64,000 nucleotides of DNA from Rhizobiales bacterium Ga0077525 (GTDB lineage: Bacteria; Pseudomonadota; Alphaproteobacteria; Rhizobiales; Xanthobacteraceae): the NCBI GenBank assembly GCA_001464835.1, contig LNDS01000025.1, forward strand, positions 1 to 64,000, written 5' to 3'. Shown in pieces: positions 52,665 to 62,428 of this stretch; the first letter of the stretch is position 1, and every line of letters starts with the position of its first letter. The notes under the pieces are model-generated. The model searched no databases. It was not told where the DNA came from and worked only from the letters and a program-made list of their open reading frames with translations. The position numbers and the translations under genes are program-made.

Positions 52665-54137
52665 ATGTTCGACTTCGACAAACATCTCACCGACCTCGGC
52701 AATCAGACGGTGCTCTGCATCGGCGACCTGATGCTCGATGAGTTTGTCTACGGCAGCGTTACGCGCATTTCGCCGGAAGCGCCGACGCCTGTGATCGCGG
52801 TCAAGCGCAGCGAAGTCATGGTCGGCGGCGCCGGTAATGTCGCGCGCAATCTGGTGGCGCTCGGCGCGAAATGTATTTTCGTCGGCGTGGTCGGCGACGA
52901 CGACGCCGGCAATGCGCTGACCAAGGCGCTGTCGACGCATCCCTTGATCGAATTCCATCTCGCCATCGACGCCAAGCGTCAGACCACGCGCAAGGTGCGC
53001 TTCGTCTCCGAGCATCACTCGGCGCATCTGTTGCGCGCCGACTGGGAAGTGGCCTCCGCCATCGATACCGCAAGCGAAGACGCGTTGATCGCGCATGCCC
53101 TCAAGGCGATGCCGCGCGCCGGCAGCGTCGTTCTGTCGGACTACGCCAAGGGCACGCTGACGCCGCGCGTCATCCGCGCCGTCATCGATGCCGCCAACAA
53201 ACTCGGCAAGCCGGTCGTTGTCGATCCGAAAGGCCGCGACTATTCGATCTATCGCGGCGCGACCCTGATCACGCCAAACCGCCAGGAACTCGCCGAGGCT
53301 ACGGGCACCGATGCGCTAACCGACGATGAAATCGCGTCGGCCGCCGCCGGTCTTGCCGTGTCGCTCAGCGCCAGGGCCGTGCTGGTGACGCGCAGCGAAG
53401 CCGGCATGACTCTGGTCGGTCACGGCGCGCCGATTCATGTGCCGGCCTATCCGGTGCGCGTGCGCGATGTCTCCGGCGCCGGCGACACGGTGGTTGCCGT
53501 GCTGTCGGCGATGCTGGCGATGAAATCGGATTTCGAATCCGCGATGCGGGCCGCCAATGCCGCCGCCGCCGTGGTCGTCGGCAAACGCGGCACCGCGACG
53601 CTCACCGTCGCCGAATTGCGCTCGCGCATTCTGCCCGCCGCCTCATTGGCGCCGGAAGAAAAAATCGTGTTCGACTGGGCGCTGCTTGACGAGCATCTCG
53701 ACGACTGGCGCAAGCAGGGCCTGCGCATCGGCTTCACCAATGGCTGCTTCGATCTGCTACATCCCGGCCACGTCAAGCTTTTGGCAGCCGCGCGCGCGGC
53801 CTGCGACCGGCTGGTGCTCGGCCTCAATGGCGACGCCTCGGTGACGCGGCTGAAAGGCGAGGGCCGGCCGGTGCAGAACGTGCAGTCGCGCGCCGAGGTG
53901 CTGGCGGCGCTGGCCGCGGTCGATCTGGTCGTCGTGTTCGACGAGGACACGCCAAGAAATCTCATCGCCCGCGTCAAGCCGACCATTCTGGTCAAGGGCG
54001 GCGACTACAAGCGCGAAGACGTTGTCGGTCGCGACATCGTCGAAGCACTCGGCGGCTCGGTCGTGCTGATCGATCTCGTCGCCGGACAATCCACCACGTC
54101 CATCGTGCAGCGGTCCCGCGCGCTTAAAGACAAATGA
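52665..54137 (+). CDS. hldE: Bifunctional heptose-7-phosphate kinase / heptose-1-phosphate adenylyltransferase
   Basis: 490 residues. N-terminal ribokinase/PfkB half (about 1-320) with [15 protein letters not shown] and the anion-hole [19 protein letters not shown]-terminal cytidylyltransferase-like half (about 345-490) with [18 protein letters not shown] (HxGH near residue 366) and a late V-K-G-G-D-Y-K-R. It phosphorylates D,D-heptose-7-P at C1 and then adds AMP (GmhB dephosphorylates between). GmhA and GmhB are not in the window. The stop overlaps the FkbM gene by 4 bases. Confidence 0.95.
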   Translation: MFDFDKHLTDLGNQTVLCIGDLMLDEFVYGSVTRISPEAPTPVIAVKRSEVMVGGAGNVARNLVALGAKCIFVGVVGDDDAGNALTKALSTHPLIEFHLAIDAKRQTTRKVRFVSEHHSAHLLRADWEVASAIDTASEDALIAHALKAMPRAGSVVLSDYAKGTLTPRVIRAVIDAANKLGKPVVVDPKGRDYSIYRGATLITPNRQELAEATGTDALTDDEIASAAAGLAVSLSARAVLVTRSEAGMTLVGHGAPIHVPAYPVRVRDVSGAGDTVVAVLSAMLAMKSDFESAMRAANAAAAVVVGKRGTATLTVAELRSRILPAASLAPEEKIVFDWALLDEHLDDWRKQGLRIGFTNGCFDLLHPGHVKLLAAARAACDRLVLGLNGDASVTRLKGEGRPVQNVQSRAEVLAALAAVDLVVVFDEDTPRNLIARVKPTILVKGGDYKREDVVGRDIVEALGGSVVLIDLVAGQSTTSIVQRSRALKDK

Positions 54138-54841
54138 AAGACGCGCCCTTGACCGGAATTCCTCTCGATCCCGAGATGCGGATGGTTGCCGCCTTCTTCG
54201 GCGACCGCAAAGGCTACTTCGTCGAGGTCGGCGCCAACGAGCCGCGCGTACGCTCGCAAACCTGGCATCTCGAACAGGCCGGCTGGACCGGCCTTTTGAT
54301 CGAGCCTCAGCCGGATCTGGCGCGCGAATTGCGCGCCATGCGCATGGCCAAGGTTTTCGCCGTTGCCTGTTCCGGGCCCGAGCATGACGGCGGCACGCTG
54401 CCGCTGCACGTCGCAGGTCCCTTGTCGTCGCTCGACCGGTCCGGCATGGCGCCGGGCGCGAATCCCGAACGCATTATCCAGGTGCCGATCCGCACGCTCG
54501 ATAGCGTGCTGACCGAAGCCGGGACGCCCGCGCATTTCGATTTCCTGTCCATCGACGTCGAGGGCCATGAGATCGAAGTGCTGCGCGGCTTCGACATCGC
54601 GCGCTGGCAGCCGAAGCTTATTCTGCTCGAGGATCACGTCGGCGATTTGTCGAAGCACAATTATCTCGGCAAGGCCGGCTACCGCATCGTGCGCCGCTTT
54701 GAGAACAATGGCTGGTACGTGCCGAACGATTCCGCCGTTAAAATGCAACGCGGCGACTGGTGGGAGATTTTCCGCAAATACTATCTGGCGTTGCCGTTCC
54801 GCTGGCTGCGCAATTTTTCGCGAAGGCTGAGAGGGAAATGA
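54134..54841 (+). CDS. FkbM family SAM-dependent methyltransferase
   Basis: 235 residues. The FkbM start [21 protein letters not shown], the [10 protein letters not shown] strand, [31 protein letters not shown] (SIDVEGHE is the family hallmark) and a late [16 protein letters not shown] are present. FkbM enzymes O-methylate sugars or polyketides. Coupled to hldE, it may methylate a sugar of the LPS core or O-antigen; the acceptor is not known. The stop is 4 bp from a long structured repeat. Confidence 0.88.
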   Translation: MKDAPLTGIPLDPEMRMVAAFFGDRKGYFVEVGANEPRVRSQTWHLEQAGWTGLLIEPQPDLARELRAMRMAKVFAVACSGPEHDGGTLPLHVAGPLSSLDRSGMAPGANPERIIQVPIRTLDSVLTEAGTPAHFDFLSIDVEGHEIEVLRGFDIARWQPKLILLEDHVGDLSKHNYLGKAGYRIVRRFENNGWYVPNDSAVKMQRGDWWEIFRKYYLALPFRWLRNFSRRLRGK

Positions 54842-54844
54842 GCC

Positions 54845-54935
54845 GTCACCCTGAGGTGCGAGGCCCCTAGGCCGAGCCTCCAAGGGCGACGGCCCTCATC
54901 CTTCGAGGCTCGCTGCGCTCGCACCTCAGGATGAC
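54845..54935. repeat. Intergenic structured repeat with 18-bp terminal inverted arms
   Basis: Left arm GTCACCCTGAGGTGCGAG at 54845-54862 and right arm CTCGCACCTCAGGATGAC at 54918-54935, complementary at 17 of 18 positions, with further stems inside (AGCCTC/GAGGCT, GGGC/GCCC). This type of CCTGAGGTGCGAG element recurs in many Hyphomicrobiales genomes. The right end overlaps the 3' end of the minus-strand glycosyltransferase and supplies its PSS-stop ending. Confidence 0.75.
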
Positions 54936-55723
54936 GGGCCTTGCCGCCGGATCGGCCCGCTCTTCGGCGGCGGCCAGTCCTGCGTTTCCTCGTAGCGCTT
55001 GGCGTAGCGGTAGAACGTGCCCTCGAAATTGCCGAAGGCAATGACGAAACCGGCCCAGCCGTCGAGAAAGCCACGCTTCATGATGTAATGCTTGAAGAAC
55101 GACCACAGGCCGTGGCCGAGCGCCGACGCCATCGACACTTTCTTGCCGGCGAGTTTCGGCGTGCCGAGCGAGGAGTAGCGGTTCATCTTCTTGATGACTT
55201 CCGCGAGATTGCGGAACGGGAATTGCCACACCGCATTCTTGAGTTGCCCGACCGGCTTGCCGCTCAGATTCTCGTAGCCTTCGTGCACCGGCTCGAGCGT
55301 GTAGCGCATCGCGCCTTTGCGGAAGAGCTGCGGCTGGCGGAAATTCGGATACCAGCCGGAGCCCTTGATCCAGCGGCCCATCATGTAGCTGCGCCGCGGC
55401 ACCAGATAGACGTCGTGCGCGGGCGCGCCGTCGATCAGCGCCAGGATTTCGTCGCGCACTTCCCGGGTGCAGCGCTCGTCGGAATCGAGGCTGAAAATCC
55501 ATTCGTGCGTGCAGACTTCCAGCGCGCGGTTGCGCAGGTCGCCGAAGCCCTTGAACGGCACGTTGACGACGCGGGCCCCGAGCGCCGTGGCGATCTCGGC
55601 GGTGCGGTCGGTGCTGAACGAATCGACGACGACGACTTCGTCGGCCCACAGCACGGTCTCGACCGCGGCGGCGATTTTCTCTTCCTCGTTGAAGGTGAGG
55701 ATATAGGCGGTTATTTTGGACAT
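54926..55723 (-). CDS. Family 2 glycosyltransferase, WaaE/KdtX-like
   Basis: 265 residues from the ATG at 55723, which begins MSKITAYILTFNEEEKIA; the 28 codons upstream are not family-like. Motifs: TFNEEEKIAAAVETVLWADEVVVVDSFSTD, the DxD-type WIFSLDSDERC, LVPRRSYMMGRWIKGSGWYP and a LYRKGAMRYTLEPVHEG-like segment. The WaaE/KdtX group adds a beta-1,4-glucose to heptose I. The last residues (Pro-Ser-Ser and stop) come from the repeat at 54845-54935. It is divergent from the next GT gene. Confidence 0.85.
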   Translation of the reverse strand: MSKITAYILTFNEEEKIAAAVETVLWADEVVVVDSFSTDRTAEIATALGARVVNVPFKGFGDLRNRALEVCTHEWIFSLDSDERCTREVRDEILALIDGAPAHDVYLVPRRSYMMGRWIKGSGWYPNFRQPQLFRKGAMRYTLEPVHEGYENLSGKPVGQLKNAVWQFPFRNLAEVIKKMNRYSSLGTPKLAGKKVSMASALGHGLWSFFKHYIMKRGFLDGWAGFVIAFGNFEGTFYRYAKRYEETQDWPPPKSGPIRRQGPSS

Positions 55724-55825
55724 TGCGCGATGATTGCCATTTGAGCCCGGCAAGGGCAATAGGGATTTGTCGCGGGCCCCGCGTTCGGCTAAAGCCTGCG
55801 CAGGCAATCAATCCAGAGAATTCGC

Positions 55826-56671
55826 GTGGCCGCGCTGATTTCCGTCATCGTCACCACCTATAACCGCGAGGATGCGCTCGCCGCGAGCTTGCGTTCGCTG
55901 CGCGGCCAGACCGACCGCGATTTCGAAGTCATCGTCGCCGACGATGGCTCCGGTCCGGCGACCGCGGCCCTGATCGACGCGGCGAAGGCGTCGATCGGCC
56001 ACCGCGTCGCGCATGTCTGGCACGAGGACAAGGGCTTCCGCGCCGGCGAAATCCGCAACCGCGCCGTGCTCGCCGCGCGCGGCGACTATGTCATTTTTCT
56101 CGACGGCGATTGCATCGTGCGGCCGAATTTCGTCGCCATGCATCGCCGCCTTGCCGAGCCGGGCTGCTTCGTCACCGGCAATCGCGTGTTGCTGTCGCGC
56201 GCGCTCACCGAAAAGGTGTTGCGCGACGGATTGACGCCGGAGACCTGGGACTGCGTCGCCTGGCTCAATGAGCGGTTTCGCGGCGGCGTCAATCGCCTGT
56301 CGGCTTTGCTGACGCTGCCGCTCGGGCCGCTGCGCCGCTTGCGCGCCAAGCAATGGAAAGGCGCGCGCTCGGCCAATCTGGCGATCTGGCGGCGCGATCT
56401 GGTGACCGTCGATGGCTACGACGCCGACTACGCCGGCTGGGGCAAGGAAGATTCCGACATCGTCGTGCGCCTGCTGCGCGCCGGTATCGCCCGCAAGGAC
56501 GGCAGCTTCGCAACGGGCGTCATCCATTTGTGGCATGCCGAGGCCGACCGCTCGGCGCTGCCGGAGAACGAGCGCAAGCTTGCCGAGATTCTCGAAGGCG
56601 AGGGCGTGCGCGCCAGACGCGGCCTGTCGGCGCTGAAGGTTACGCCGTCCGGCAACGCAGCCGAGGCGTGA
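55826..56671 (+). CDS. Family 2 glycosyltransferase with galactosyltransferase-type C-terminus
   Basis: 281 residues, GTG start. N-terminal GT-A fold: ISVIVTTYNREDALAASLRSL, VIVADDGSG, and FLDGDCIVRPNF (DxD). The C-terminal WKGARSANLAIWRRDLVTVDGYDADYAGWGKEDSDIVVRL matches the glyco_transf_7C domain, with WGKEDSD as acceptor/catalytic site. The sugar is not assignable. The next gene, a heptosyltransferase, starts 2 bases after its stop. Confidence 0.85.
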   Translation: MAALISVIVTTYNREDALAASLRSLRGQTDRDFEVIVADDGSGPATAALIDAAKASIGHRVAHVWHEDKGFRAGEIRNRAVLAARGDYVIFLDGDCIVRPNFVAMHRRLAEPGCFVTGNRVLLSRALTEKVLRDGLTPETWDCVAWLNERFRGGVNRLSALLTLPLGPLRRLRAKQWKGARSANLAIWRRDLVTVDGYDADYAGWGKEDSDIVVRLLRAGIARKDGSFATGVIHLWHAEADRSALPENERKLAEILEGEGVRARRGLSALKVTPSGNAAEA

Positions 56672-56673
56672 GC

Positions 56674-57747
56674 ATGGCGCGCATCGATCTGCCATTACGT
56701 TTGCCGGTGCGCCCGCGCATTCTGGTCGTCGCGCTGCGCCGCCTCGGCGACGTGCTCCTGACCACGCCATTGATCGCCAGCCTGCGTGCGGCCTGGCCCG
56801 ACGCCACCATCGACGCGCTGGTTTTTGCCGACACCGCCGGCATTCTCGACGGCAATCCCGACATCAACACGGTTGTCACGATGCCGGGCAAGCGCACGGC
56901 CGCGCAGAGCCTTAAGCTCGCCGCGAAACTCTGGCGCGGCTACGATCTCGCCATCTCGACGCAAAGCGGCGACCGTCCGACCTTCTTTGCTTTGGTCGCC
57001 GGCCGCCGCCGCGTCGCTTTGGTCGACCAGAGCTTCAACGGCCGCGTCAAACAAAGACTGCTCGACCGCAGCCTGGTCTATGTCCCCGGCGTGCACCGCG
57101 TCGAGGAAATGCTGCGTCTTGTGGATCTGCTCGGCGTTGCGCGCGTGTCGCGCCTGGTCGCGCCGCGCCCGCGCGACAGCGCCGATGCGCCGCAAGGCGA
57201 CTATGCCGTGATCCATGCCGCGCCGATGTTTCGCTACAAGCAATGGACAGCGCAAGGCTGGCGCGATCTCGCCGCCGTTCTCGCCGCGCGCGGCATGACT
57301 GTGGTGGCGACCGGCGGGCCGTCGGCGGAGGAGCGCGCCTATCTCGACAACGTCTGGAGCGGTTCTTCCGTTACGCGGCTCGACGGCCGGCTCGACTGGG
57401 CGCAAATCGCGGGCCTTCTCGCCAAGGCGAAAGTCTTCATCGGTCCCGATACCTCGGTCACCCATCTGGCCGCCGCCACGGGCGTGCCGACTGTCGCGCT
57501 GTTCGGGCCGACCGATCCGCGGTTGTGGGGGCCGTGGCCGGCAGGCGGCCTCGATTCCGTTTGGGCCGACACCGGAAAAGCCCAGCAGCGCGGCAACGTG
57601 ACCCTGGTGCAGAACACCTTGCCCTGCACGCCGTGCCAGTTGGAAGGTTGCGAGCGGCGGCTCGACAGCTACAGCGCCTGCCTCGACGAACTGACATCGG
57701 CGCAGGTCATTGCCGCTGTCGATCAGGCGCTGCGCTCGAAGCGATAA
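56674..57747 (+). CDS. GT9 heptosyltransferase, WaaQ-like
   Basis: 357 residues from the ATG at 56674. Motifs: RILVVALRRLGDVLLTTPLIASLR, DLAISTQSGDRP, VIHAAPMFRYKQWTAQGWRDL, and FIGPDTSVTHLAAATGVPTVALFGPTDP. A Cys-rich TLPCTPCQLEGCERR near the C-terminus is typical of WaaQ/heptosyltransferase III relatives. It is the third GT9 enzyme of the cluster. Its 3' end overlaps the convergent MraY-like gene by 25 bases. Confidence 0.85.
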   Translation: MARIDLPLRLPVRPRILVVALRRLGDVLLTTPLIASLRAAWPDATIDALVFADTAGILDGNPDINTVVTMPGKRTAAQSLKLAAKLWRGYDLAISTQSGDRPTFFALVAGRRRVALVDQSFNGRVKQRLLDRSLVYVPGVHRVEEMLRLVDLLGVARVSRLVAPRPRDSADAPQGDYAVIHAAPMFRYKQWTAQGWRDLAAVLAARGMTVVATGGPSAEERAYLDNVWSGSSVTRLDGRLDWAQIAGLLAKAKVFIGPDTSVTHLAAATGVPTVALFGPTDPRLWGPWPAGGLDSVWADTGKAQQRGNVTLVQNTLPCTPCQLEGCERRLDSYSACLDELTSAQVIAAVDQALRSKR

Positions 57748-58763
57748 AGCCGCAAGGCCACCAGCGCGCAGCCGGCGGTGAGCGCAATCGCGTCGGTTTC
57801 CAGCGACGGAAACAGGATTGTCGTTGCCGCCAGCACGATCAGCGACACGTTCAGCACCACGACGCGGGCGATGATCGCCGGGACCGGCAATCCGCCATCG
57901 AGGGCGCGCTGATAGAAATGACTGCGGTGCGCCTGCGTCACGTTCTCGCGCGCCAGCGCGCGGCGGATCAGGGTCACAGTGGCGTCCGCGACATAATAGA
58001 GCGGCAGCAATATCGCCGCCGCCAGATAGCCATTGCCGGCGAGCAACAGCAGCAGCCAGAACAGCAACAGCCCGATCGGCAGGCTGCCGACATCGCCGAG
58101 AAAAATCTTCGCCACTGGTTTGTTGAACGGGGCAAAGCCGAGCATGGCGCCGCACAGAGCGGCGGCGACGACGGTGCCCTCCGTCGGCAGGGCACCGAGC
58201 GCCGCCGCGATCAGCAGGCCCGCCGTCACCGGCACGACTTCGCCGACCGTCATCCAGTCGATGCCGTCCATGAAGTTGACAAGGTTCACCAGCCAGACGC
58301 CGGCGATCAGCATCAGCGCCGCTTCCAGCCACCACGGCATGAACGGCAGCACGCGCAAGCCGTCCGGCAAAAGGGCGATCACCACCGCCACGGCGACGCC
58401 TTGCAGGATGAGCCGTGGCAGCGCATTCATCGGTCTTACGTCGTCGCTGACGCCGACAATGGCCAGTCCCAAAGTCGCCGCGATCAGGACGCCGAGTGTC
58501 CGCGCCGATGCGCCGATATCCGGCACAATGACAAAAGCTATGGCCACGGCCACCACCAGCGCCGCCATCACCGCGATGCCGCCGCCCTGCGGCGTCGGTT
58601 CGCGGTGCGAGGAGCGCTGGTTCGGCCTCGCCATGACGTAGCGCTTGAGAAGCGGGCGTAGCAGCATCACCAGCACGGCACTGACGCCGATGGCGATGGC
58701 CATGACCAGCGCAAAGGCGATAGTCAAATGGATGAACTCAAGATTGATGGCGCTTCCGGTCAT
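57723..58763 (-). CDS. MraY/WecA/TagO-type undecaprenyl-phosphate sugar-1-phosphate transferase
   Basis: 346 residues with about ten transmembrane helices. Motifs: RSSHREPTPQGGGIAV, the metal-binding VGVSDDVRPM, VNLVNFMDGIDW and KIFLGDVGSLPIGLL. The late cytosolic R-E-N-V-T-Q-A-H-R-S-H-F-Y-Q matches the HxxH-like carbohydrate site of WecA types. It transfers a HexNAc-1-phosphate to undecaprenyl phosphate, the first step of O-antigen or exopolysaccharide synthesis. The substrate is probably UDP-GlcNAc. It overlaps the GT9 gene by 25 bases, end to end. Confidence 0.9.
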   Translation of the reverse strand: MTGSAINLEFIHLTIAFALVMAIAIGVSAVLVMLLRPLLKRYVMARPNQRSSHREPTPQGGGIAVMAALVVAVAIAFVIVPDIGASARTLGVLIAATLGLAIVGVSDDVRPMNALPRLILQGVAVAVVIALLPDGLRVLPFMPWWLEAALMLIAGVWLVNLVNFMDGIDWMTVGEVVPVTAGLLIAAALGALPTEGTVVAAALCGAMLGFAPFNKPVAKIFLGDVGSLPIGLLLFWLLLLLAGNGYLAAAILLPLYYVADATVTLIRRALARENVTQAHRSHFYQRALDGGLPVPAIIARVVVLNVSLIVLAATTILFPSLETDAIALTAGCALVALRLYRFERSA

Positions 58764-58906
58764 TCACGTCTCGGCATCGAATCTGCGCATGGCGCTGCGG
58801 CGCTCCTTCTAGCGCATTTTTATCTGCAACAATCCCGGAATTTGCGCCAAAATCTTCCAATCTGCTAAGGGAACGATCCTGAAAGCCGCGCTTCAAGCGC
58901 GAGGAG

Positions 58907-60082
58907 ATGAATTTCGTGCAGCCGGCCGCCAAGACAACGAATTTGCCCGTTCTCGTTTATCTGGTGACGGAAGACTGGTACTTCCTGTCGCACCGCATTC
59001 CGATGGCGCTGGCCGCGCAGCGCGCCGGCTACGACGTCCACGTCGCCACCCATGTCGTCAATGGCGGCGACCGCATCAAGGCGCTCGGCTTTCATCTGCA
59101 TCCGCTCAATTGGCGGCGCGGTAGCGTCAATCCGTTCGACCTGGTCTCCATCGTCCGCGACGTGCGCGCGCTGTACAAGCGCCTGAAGCCCGATCTGGTG
59201 CATCACGTCGCGTTGCAGCCCTCGGTCATCGGCTCGCTCGCCGCCTGGCGATTGCCGGTGACGCAGCTCAATGCCTTTGCCGGCCTCGGCTCGACCTTCA
59301 CCTCGCAATCGTTGAAGTCGCGCATCGTCCGCCCGGTGCTGAAAACCGTGTTGCGCTGGATGCTCAATCGCCGCCGCTCGGCGGCTTTGGTGCAGAACGG
59401 CGATGACCGCGCCGCCATCACCGCCATCGGCATTGACGCCGCACGCGTGTTTCTCATTCCCGGCTCCGGCGTCGATGTCGATGTGCTGACGCCCTTGCCG
59501 GAACCGGACGGTGTCGTGACGCTCGGCTATGTCGGCCGCCTGCTCGAAGACAAGGGCCTGCGCAGCCTGATCGCCGCGCACGATCTGCTGATGCAGCGCG
59601 GCGTTGCCGTAAAGCTCCTGATCGCCGGGCAGACCGATCCGGCCAATCCGGCCTCCATTCCGGACGCCGAAATCGAGACGTGGAAGCGTCGCGCCAACAT
59701 CACGCTGCTCGGCCATGTGAATGACGTGCGTGACGTCTGGGCCAAGGCGCACATCGCCGTTTTGCCGTCGCGGCGCGAGGGCCTGCCCAAGAGCCTGCTC
59801 GAAGCCGCCGCCTGCGGCCGGCCGATGATCGCCAGCGATGTGCCCGGCTGCCGCGAGATTGCCCGCCACGGCGTCAATGGCCTGCTGGTGCCGGCCGATA
59901 ACGCCACGGCGCTCGCCGCCGCCATCGAAAGGTTGGCCGTTGACCCGGCGCTGCGCCGGCAATACGGCGCGGCCGGGCGGCACCTCGTCGAAATCGAGTT
60001 TTCGAGCGAACGGATCGGCGGCAAGACGGTGGCGCTTTACGACGGCCTTCTCGGCCGCGCGCTTGCCGGCGCGGCCCTTTGA
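58907..60082 (+). CDS. Family 4 (group 1) glycosyltransferase
   Basis: 391 residues, two GT-B domains. Motifs: VLVYLVTEDWYFLSHRIPMA, LVHHVALQPSVIGSLAA, LGYVGRLLEDKGLRSLIAAHDLL and the donor site SRREGLPKSLLEAAACGRPMIASDVPGCREI. It adds a sugar to a growing lipid-linked glycan in the cytosol. It begins the rightward polysaccharide set; the dehydrogenase gene follows 39 bases later. The sugar is unknown. Confidence 0.9.
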   Translation: MNFVQPAAKTTNLPVLVYLVTEDWYFLSHRIPMALAAQRAGYDVHVATHVVNGGDRIKALGFHLHPLNWRRGSVNPFDLVSIVRDVRALYKRLKPDLVHHVALQPSVIGSLAAWRLPVTQLNAFAGLGSTFTSQSLKSRIVRPVLKTVLRWMLNRRRSAALVQNGDDRAAITAIGIDAARVFLIPGSGVDVDVLTPLPEPDGVVTLGYVGRLLEDKGLRSLIAAHDLLMQRGVAVKLLIAGQTDPANPASIPDAEIETWKRRANITLLGHVNDVRDVWAKAHIAVLPSRREGLPKSLLEAAACGRPMIASDVPGCREIARHGVNGLLVPADNATALAAAIERLAVDPALRRQYGAAGRHLVEIEFSSERIGGKTVALYDGLLGRALAGAAL

Positions 60083-60121
60083 CGGCTAAAGACGCCTCCA
60101 TCGGGAACCGGACGGGAATTA

Positions 60122-61405
60122 ATGGCGCACGGACGTAAAATCGCGGTGATCGGGCTCGGCTATGTCGGGCTGCCGGTGGCGGTGTCCTTCGCCCGCGCCG
60201 GGGTGCCGGTCATTGGTTTTGACATCAACGCCGCCCGCATCGCCGAGCTGAAGTCCGGCCACGACCGCACCCGTGAGGTCGAACCCGCCGAACTGGCGCA
60301 GCCGACGCTCACCTATACGGACGACCCGGCGGCGCTCAAAGCTAGCGACTTCTACATCGTCACCGTGCCGACGCCGATCGACGCCGAGCGCCGTCCCGAT
60401 CTCGGTGCCATGCTGGGCGCTTCGAAGACGGTCGGCGCCGTCCTCAAGCGCGGCGACATTGTCGTTTATGAATCGACCGTCTATCCCGGCGCCTGCGAGG
60501 AAGACTGCCTGCCGGTGCTGGAAAAGGTCTCCGGACTGAAAGCGGGCAGCGACTTCACCATTGGTTATTCGCCGGAGCGCATCAATCCGGGCGATAAGCA
60601 GCACCGCTTCGAGACCATCATGAAGGTGGTCGCCGGCCAGGACGCGCGCACGCTCGACATCGTCGCCGACGTTTACGGCTCGGTGGTCACCGCCGGCATT
60701 CACCGCGCGCCGTCGATCAAGGTCGCCGAGGCCGCCAAGGTGATCGAGAACACGCAACGCGATCTCAACATCGCCTTCATGAACGAACTATCGGCGGTCT
60801 TCGCCACGCTCGGCATCGACACCGGCGACGTGCTCGCCGCCGCCGGCACCAAATGGAATTTCCTCAAATACGAACCCGGCCTGGTCGGCGGCCACTGCAT
60901 CGGCGTCGATCCGTATTATCTCACCTACCGCGCCGAGAAGGCCGGCTATCGTCCCGAGATCATTCTCGCCGGCCGCCATATCAACGACGGCATGGGCGAG
61001 CGCGTCGCCGCCGAATGCCTGCGCGCACTGAAAGCGCGCGGCGCGGACAATGCCACCGTCACCATTCTCGGGATGACCTTCAAGGAAAACGTGCCGGACA
61101 TCCGCAATACCAAGGTCATCGACATCGCCGAGGCTTTGACCCGGGCCGGCATCACCGTTCAGGTGCACGATCCGGTGGCGCTGCCGGAAGAGGCCGCGCA
61201 TGAATACGGAATGACGCTGACCCCGCTCGACAAGCTCCAGCCCGCCGACGCCGTTATTCTCGCCGTCGCGCACAGAGAGTATGTTGCCGGCGGCTGGCCC
61301 TATATCGTCAAGCTGCTTAAAGCCGGGCAGGGCGCCGTGCTCGACGTCAAGTCGAAGCTCGATCGCGCCATGCAGCCGAAGGAGATCGACCTGTGGCGGC
61401 TGTAG
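60122..61405 (+). CDS. tviB: UDP-N-acetyl-hexosamine 6-dehydrogenase (TviB/WbpO-like)
   Basis: 427 residues. Rossmann IAVIGLGYVGLPVAVSFAR at 6-24, VTVPTPIDAERRPD, YESTVYPGACEE, IGYSPERINPGD, and the catalytic Cys (about 259) in GGHCIGVDPYYLTYRAEKAGY. The YYLTYRAE segment and GDK-type ending favour TviB/WbpO (UDP-GlcNAc or UDP-GalNAc to the uronic acid) over UDP-glucose dehydrogenase. It oxidises C6 with 2 NAD. The epimerase gene downstream overlaps by 13 bases, forming a TviB-TviC-like pair. Confidence 0.88.
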   Translation: MAHGRKIAVIGLGYVGLPVAVSFARAGVPVIGFDINAARIAELKSGHDRTREVEPAELAQPTLTYTDDPAALKASDFYIVTVPTPIDAERRPDLGAMLGASKTVGAVLKRGDIVVYESTVYPGACEEDCLPVLEKVSGLKAGSDFTIGYSPERINPGDKQHRFETIMKVVAGQDARTLDIVADVYGSVVTAGIHRAPSIKVAEAAKVIENTQRDLNIAFMNELSAVFATLGIDTGDVLAAAGTKWNFLKYEPGLVGGHCIGVDPYYLTYRAEKAGYRPEIILAGRHINDGMGERVAAECLRALKARGADNATVTILGMTFKENVPDIRNTKVIDIAEALTRAGITVQVHDPVALPEEAAHEYGMTLTPLDKLQPADAVILAVAHREYVAGGWPYIVKLLKAGQGAVLDVKSKLDRAMQPKEIDLWRL

Positions 61406-62412
61406 CATCCGTTCTCGTCACCGGCGCTGCCGGTTTCATCGGCTATCATGTTTCGCGCCGTCTGCTCGAAGGCGGCCGCAGCGTCATCGGCATCGACAAC
61501 CTCAACAGCTACTACGATCCGAAGCTGAAGGACGCGCGGCTCGCCGAACTCGGCAAGTTTCCCGGCTTCCGTTTCATCCGGCTCGATCTCGCCGACCGCG
61601 CCGGCATGGCGGCGCTTTTTGCCGAGCACAAATTCGCCCATGTCGTGCATCTCGCCGCGCAGGCCGGCGTGCGCTATTCGCTGATCGATCCGCACGCTTA
61701 CATCGATTCAAACCTGGTCGGCTTCACCAACATCCTCGAAGGCTGCCGCCACAATGGCTGCCAGCATCTTCTGTATGCCTCGTCGTCGTCGGTCTACGGC
61801 AGCAACACGCAGATGCCATTCTCCACGCATGACAATGTCGATCATCCGCTGAGCCTGTATGGCGCGACCAAGAAAGCCAACGAGGCGATGGCCCATTCCT
61901 ATTCGCATCTGTTCAAGCTGCCGACCACGGGACTTCGTTTTTTCACCGTCTACGGCCCGTGGGGCCGTCCCGACATGGCGATGTGGATTTTCGCCAAGGC
62001 GATTGCCGCCGGCGAGCCGATCAGACTGTTCAACCACGGCAAGATGCAGCGCGATTTTACCTATGTCGATGACGTGGTCGAATCGATCGAGCGTCTGGTC
62101 GAGAAGCCGCCGGCCGGCAATCCGGCCTATGACGGCAACAAGCCCGATCCGGCGTCGAGCAGCGCGCCGTGGCGCGTCTACAACATCGGCAACAACAATC
62201 CGGTCGAACTGCTCGAGGTCGTCGAATTGCTGGAAAAGTCGATCGGCAAGAAGGCGATCCGCGAACTGGCGCCGATGCAACCCGGCGACGTGCCCGCGAC
62301 TTATGCCAATGTCGACGATCTGATGCGCGACGCCGACTTCAGGCCATCGACGCCGATTGCGGTCGGCATCGCCAAGTTTATAGAATGGTACCGCGCCTAT
62401 CACCGCCTCTAG
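61393..62412 (+). CDS. NAD-dependent UDP-sugar 4-epimerase (UDP-glucuronate/UDP-GlcNAcA 4-epimerase-like)
   Basis: 339 residues, GTG start overlapping the dehydrogenase gene by 13 bases. Rossmann VTGAAGFIGYHV, NLNSYYDPKLKDARL (the typical CapI/LspL segment), HLAAQAGVRYSL, SSSSVYG, and Tyr-x3-Lys in SLYGATKKANE (about 155). The NSYYDPKLK motif marks UDP-glucuronate 4-epimerases; the partner dehydrogenase makes UDP-HexNAc uronic acid more likely as substrate here. It supplies an acidic sugar to the surface polymer. Confidence 0.87.
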   Translation: MAAVASVLVTGAAGFIGYHVSRRLLEGGRSVIGIDNLNSYYDPKLKDARLAELGKFPGFRFIRLDLADRAGMAALFAEHKFAHVVHLAAQAGVRYSLIDPHAYIDSNLVGFTNILEGCRHNGCQHLLYASSSSVYGSNTQMPFSTHDNVDHPLSLYGATKKANEAMAHSYSHLFKLPTTGLRFFTVYGPWGRPDMAMWIFAKAIAAGEPIRLFNHGKMQRDFTYVDDVVESIERLVEKPPAGNPAYDGNKPDPASSSAPWRVYNIGNNNPVELLEVVELLEKSIGKKAIRELAPMQPGDVPATYANVDDLMRDADFRPSTPIAVGIAKFIEWYRAYHRL

Positions 62413-62428
62413 AAAGGGTTCCACGACA

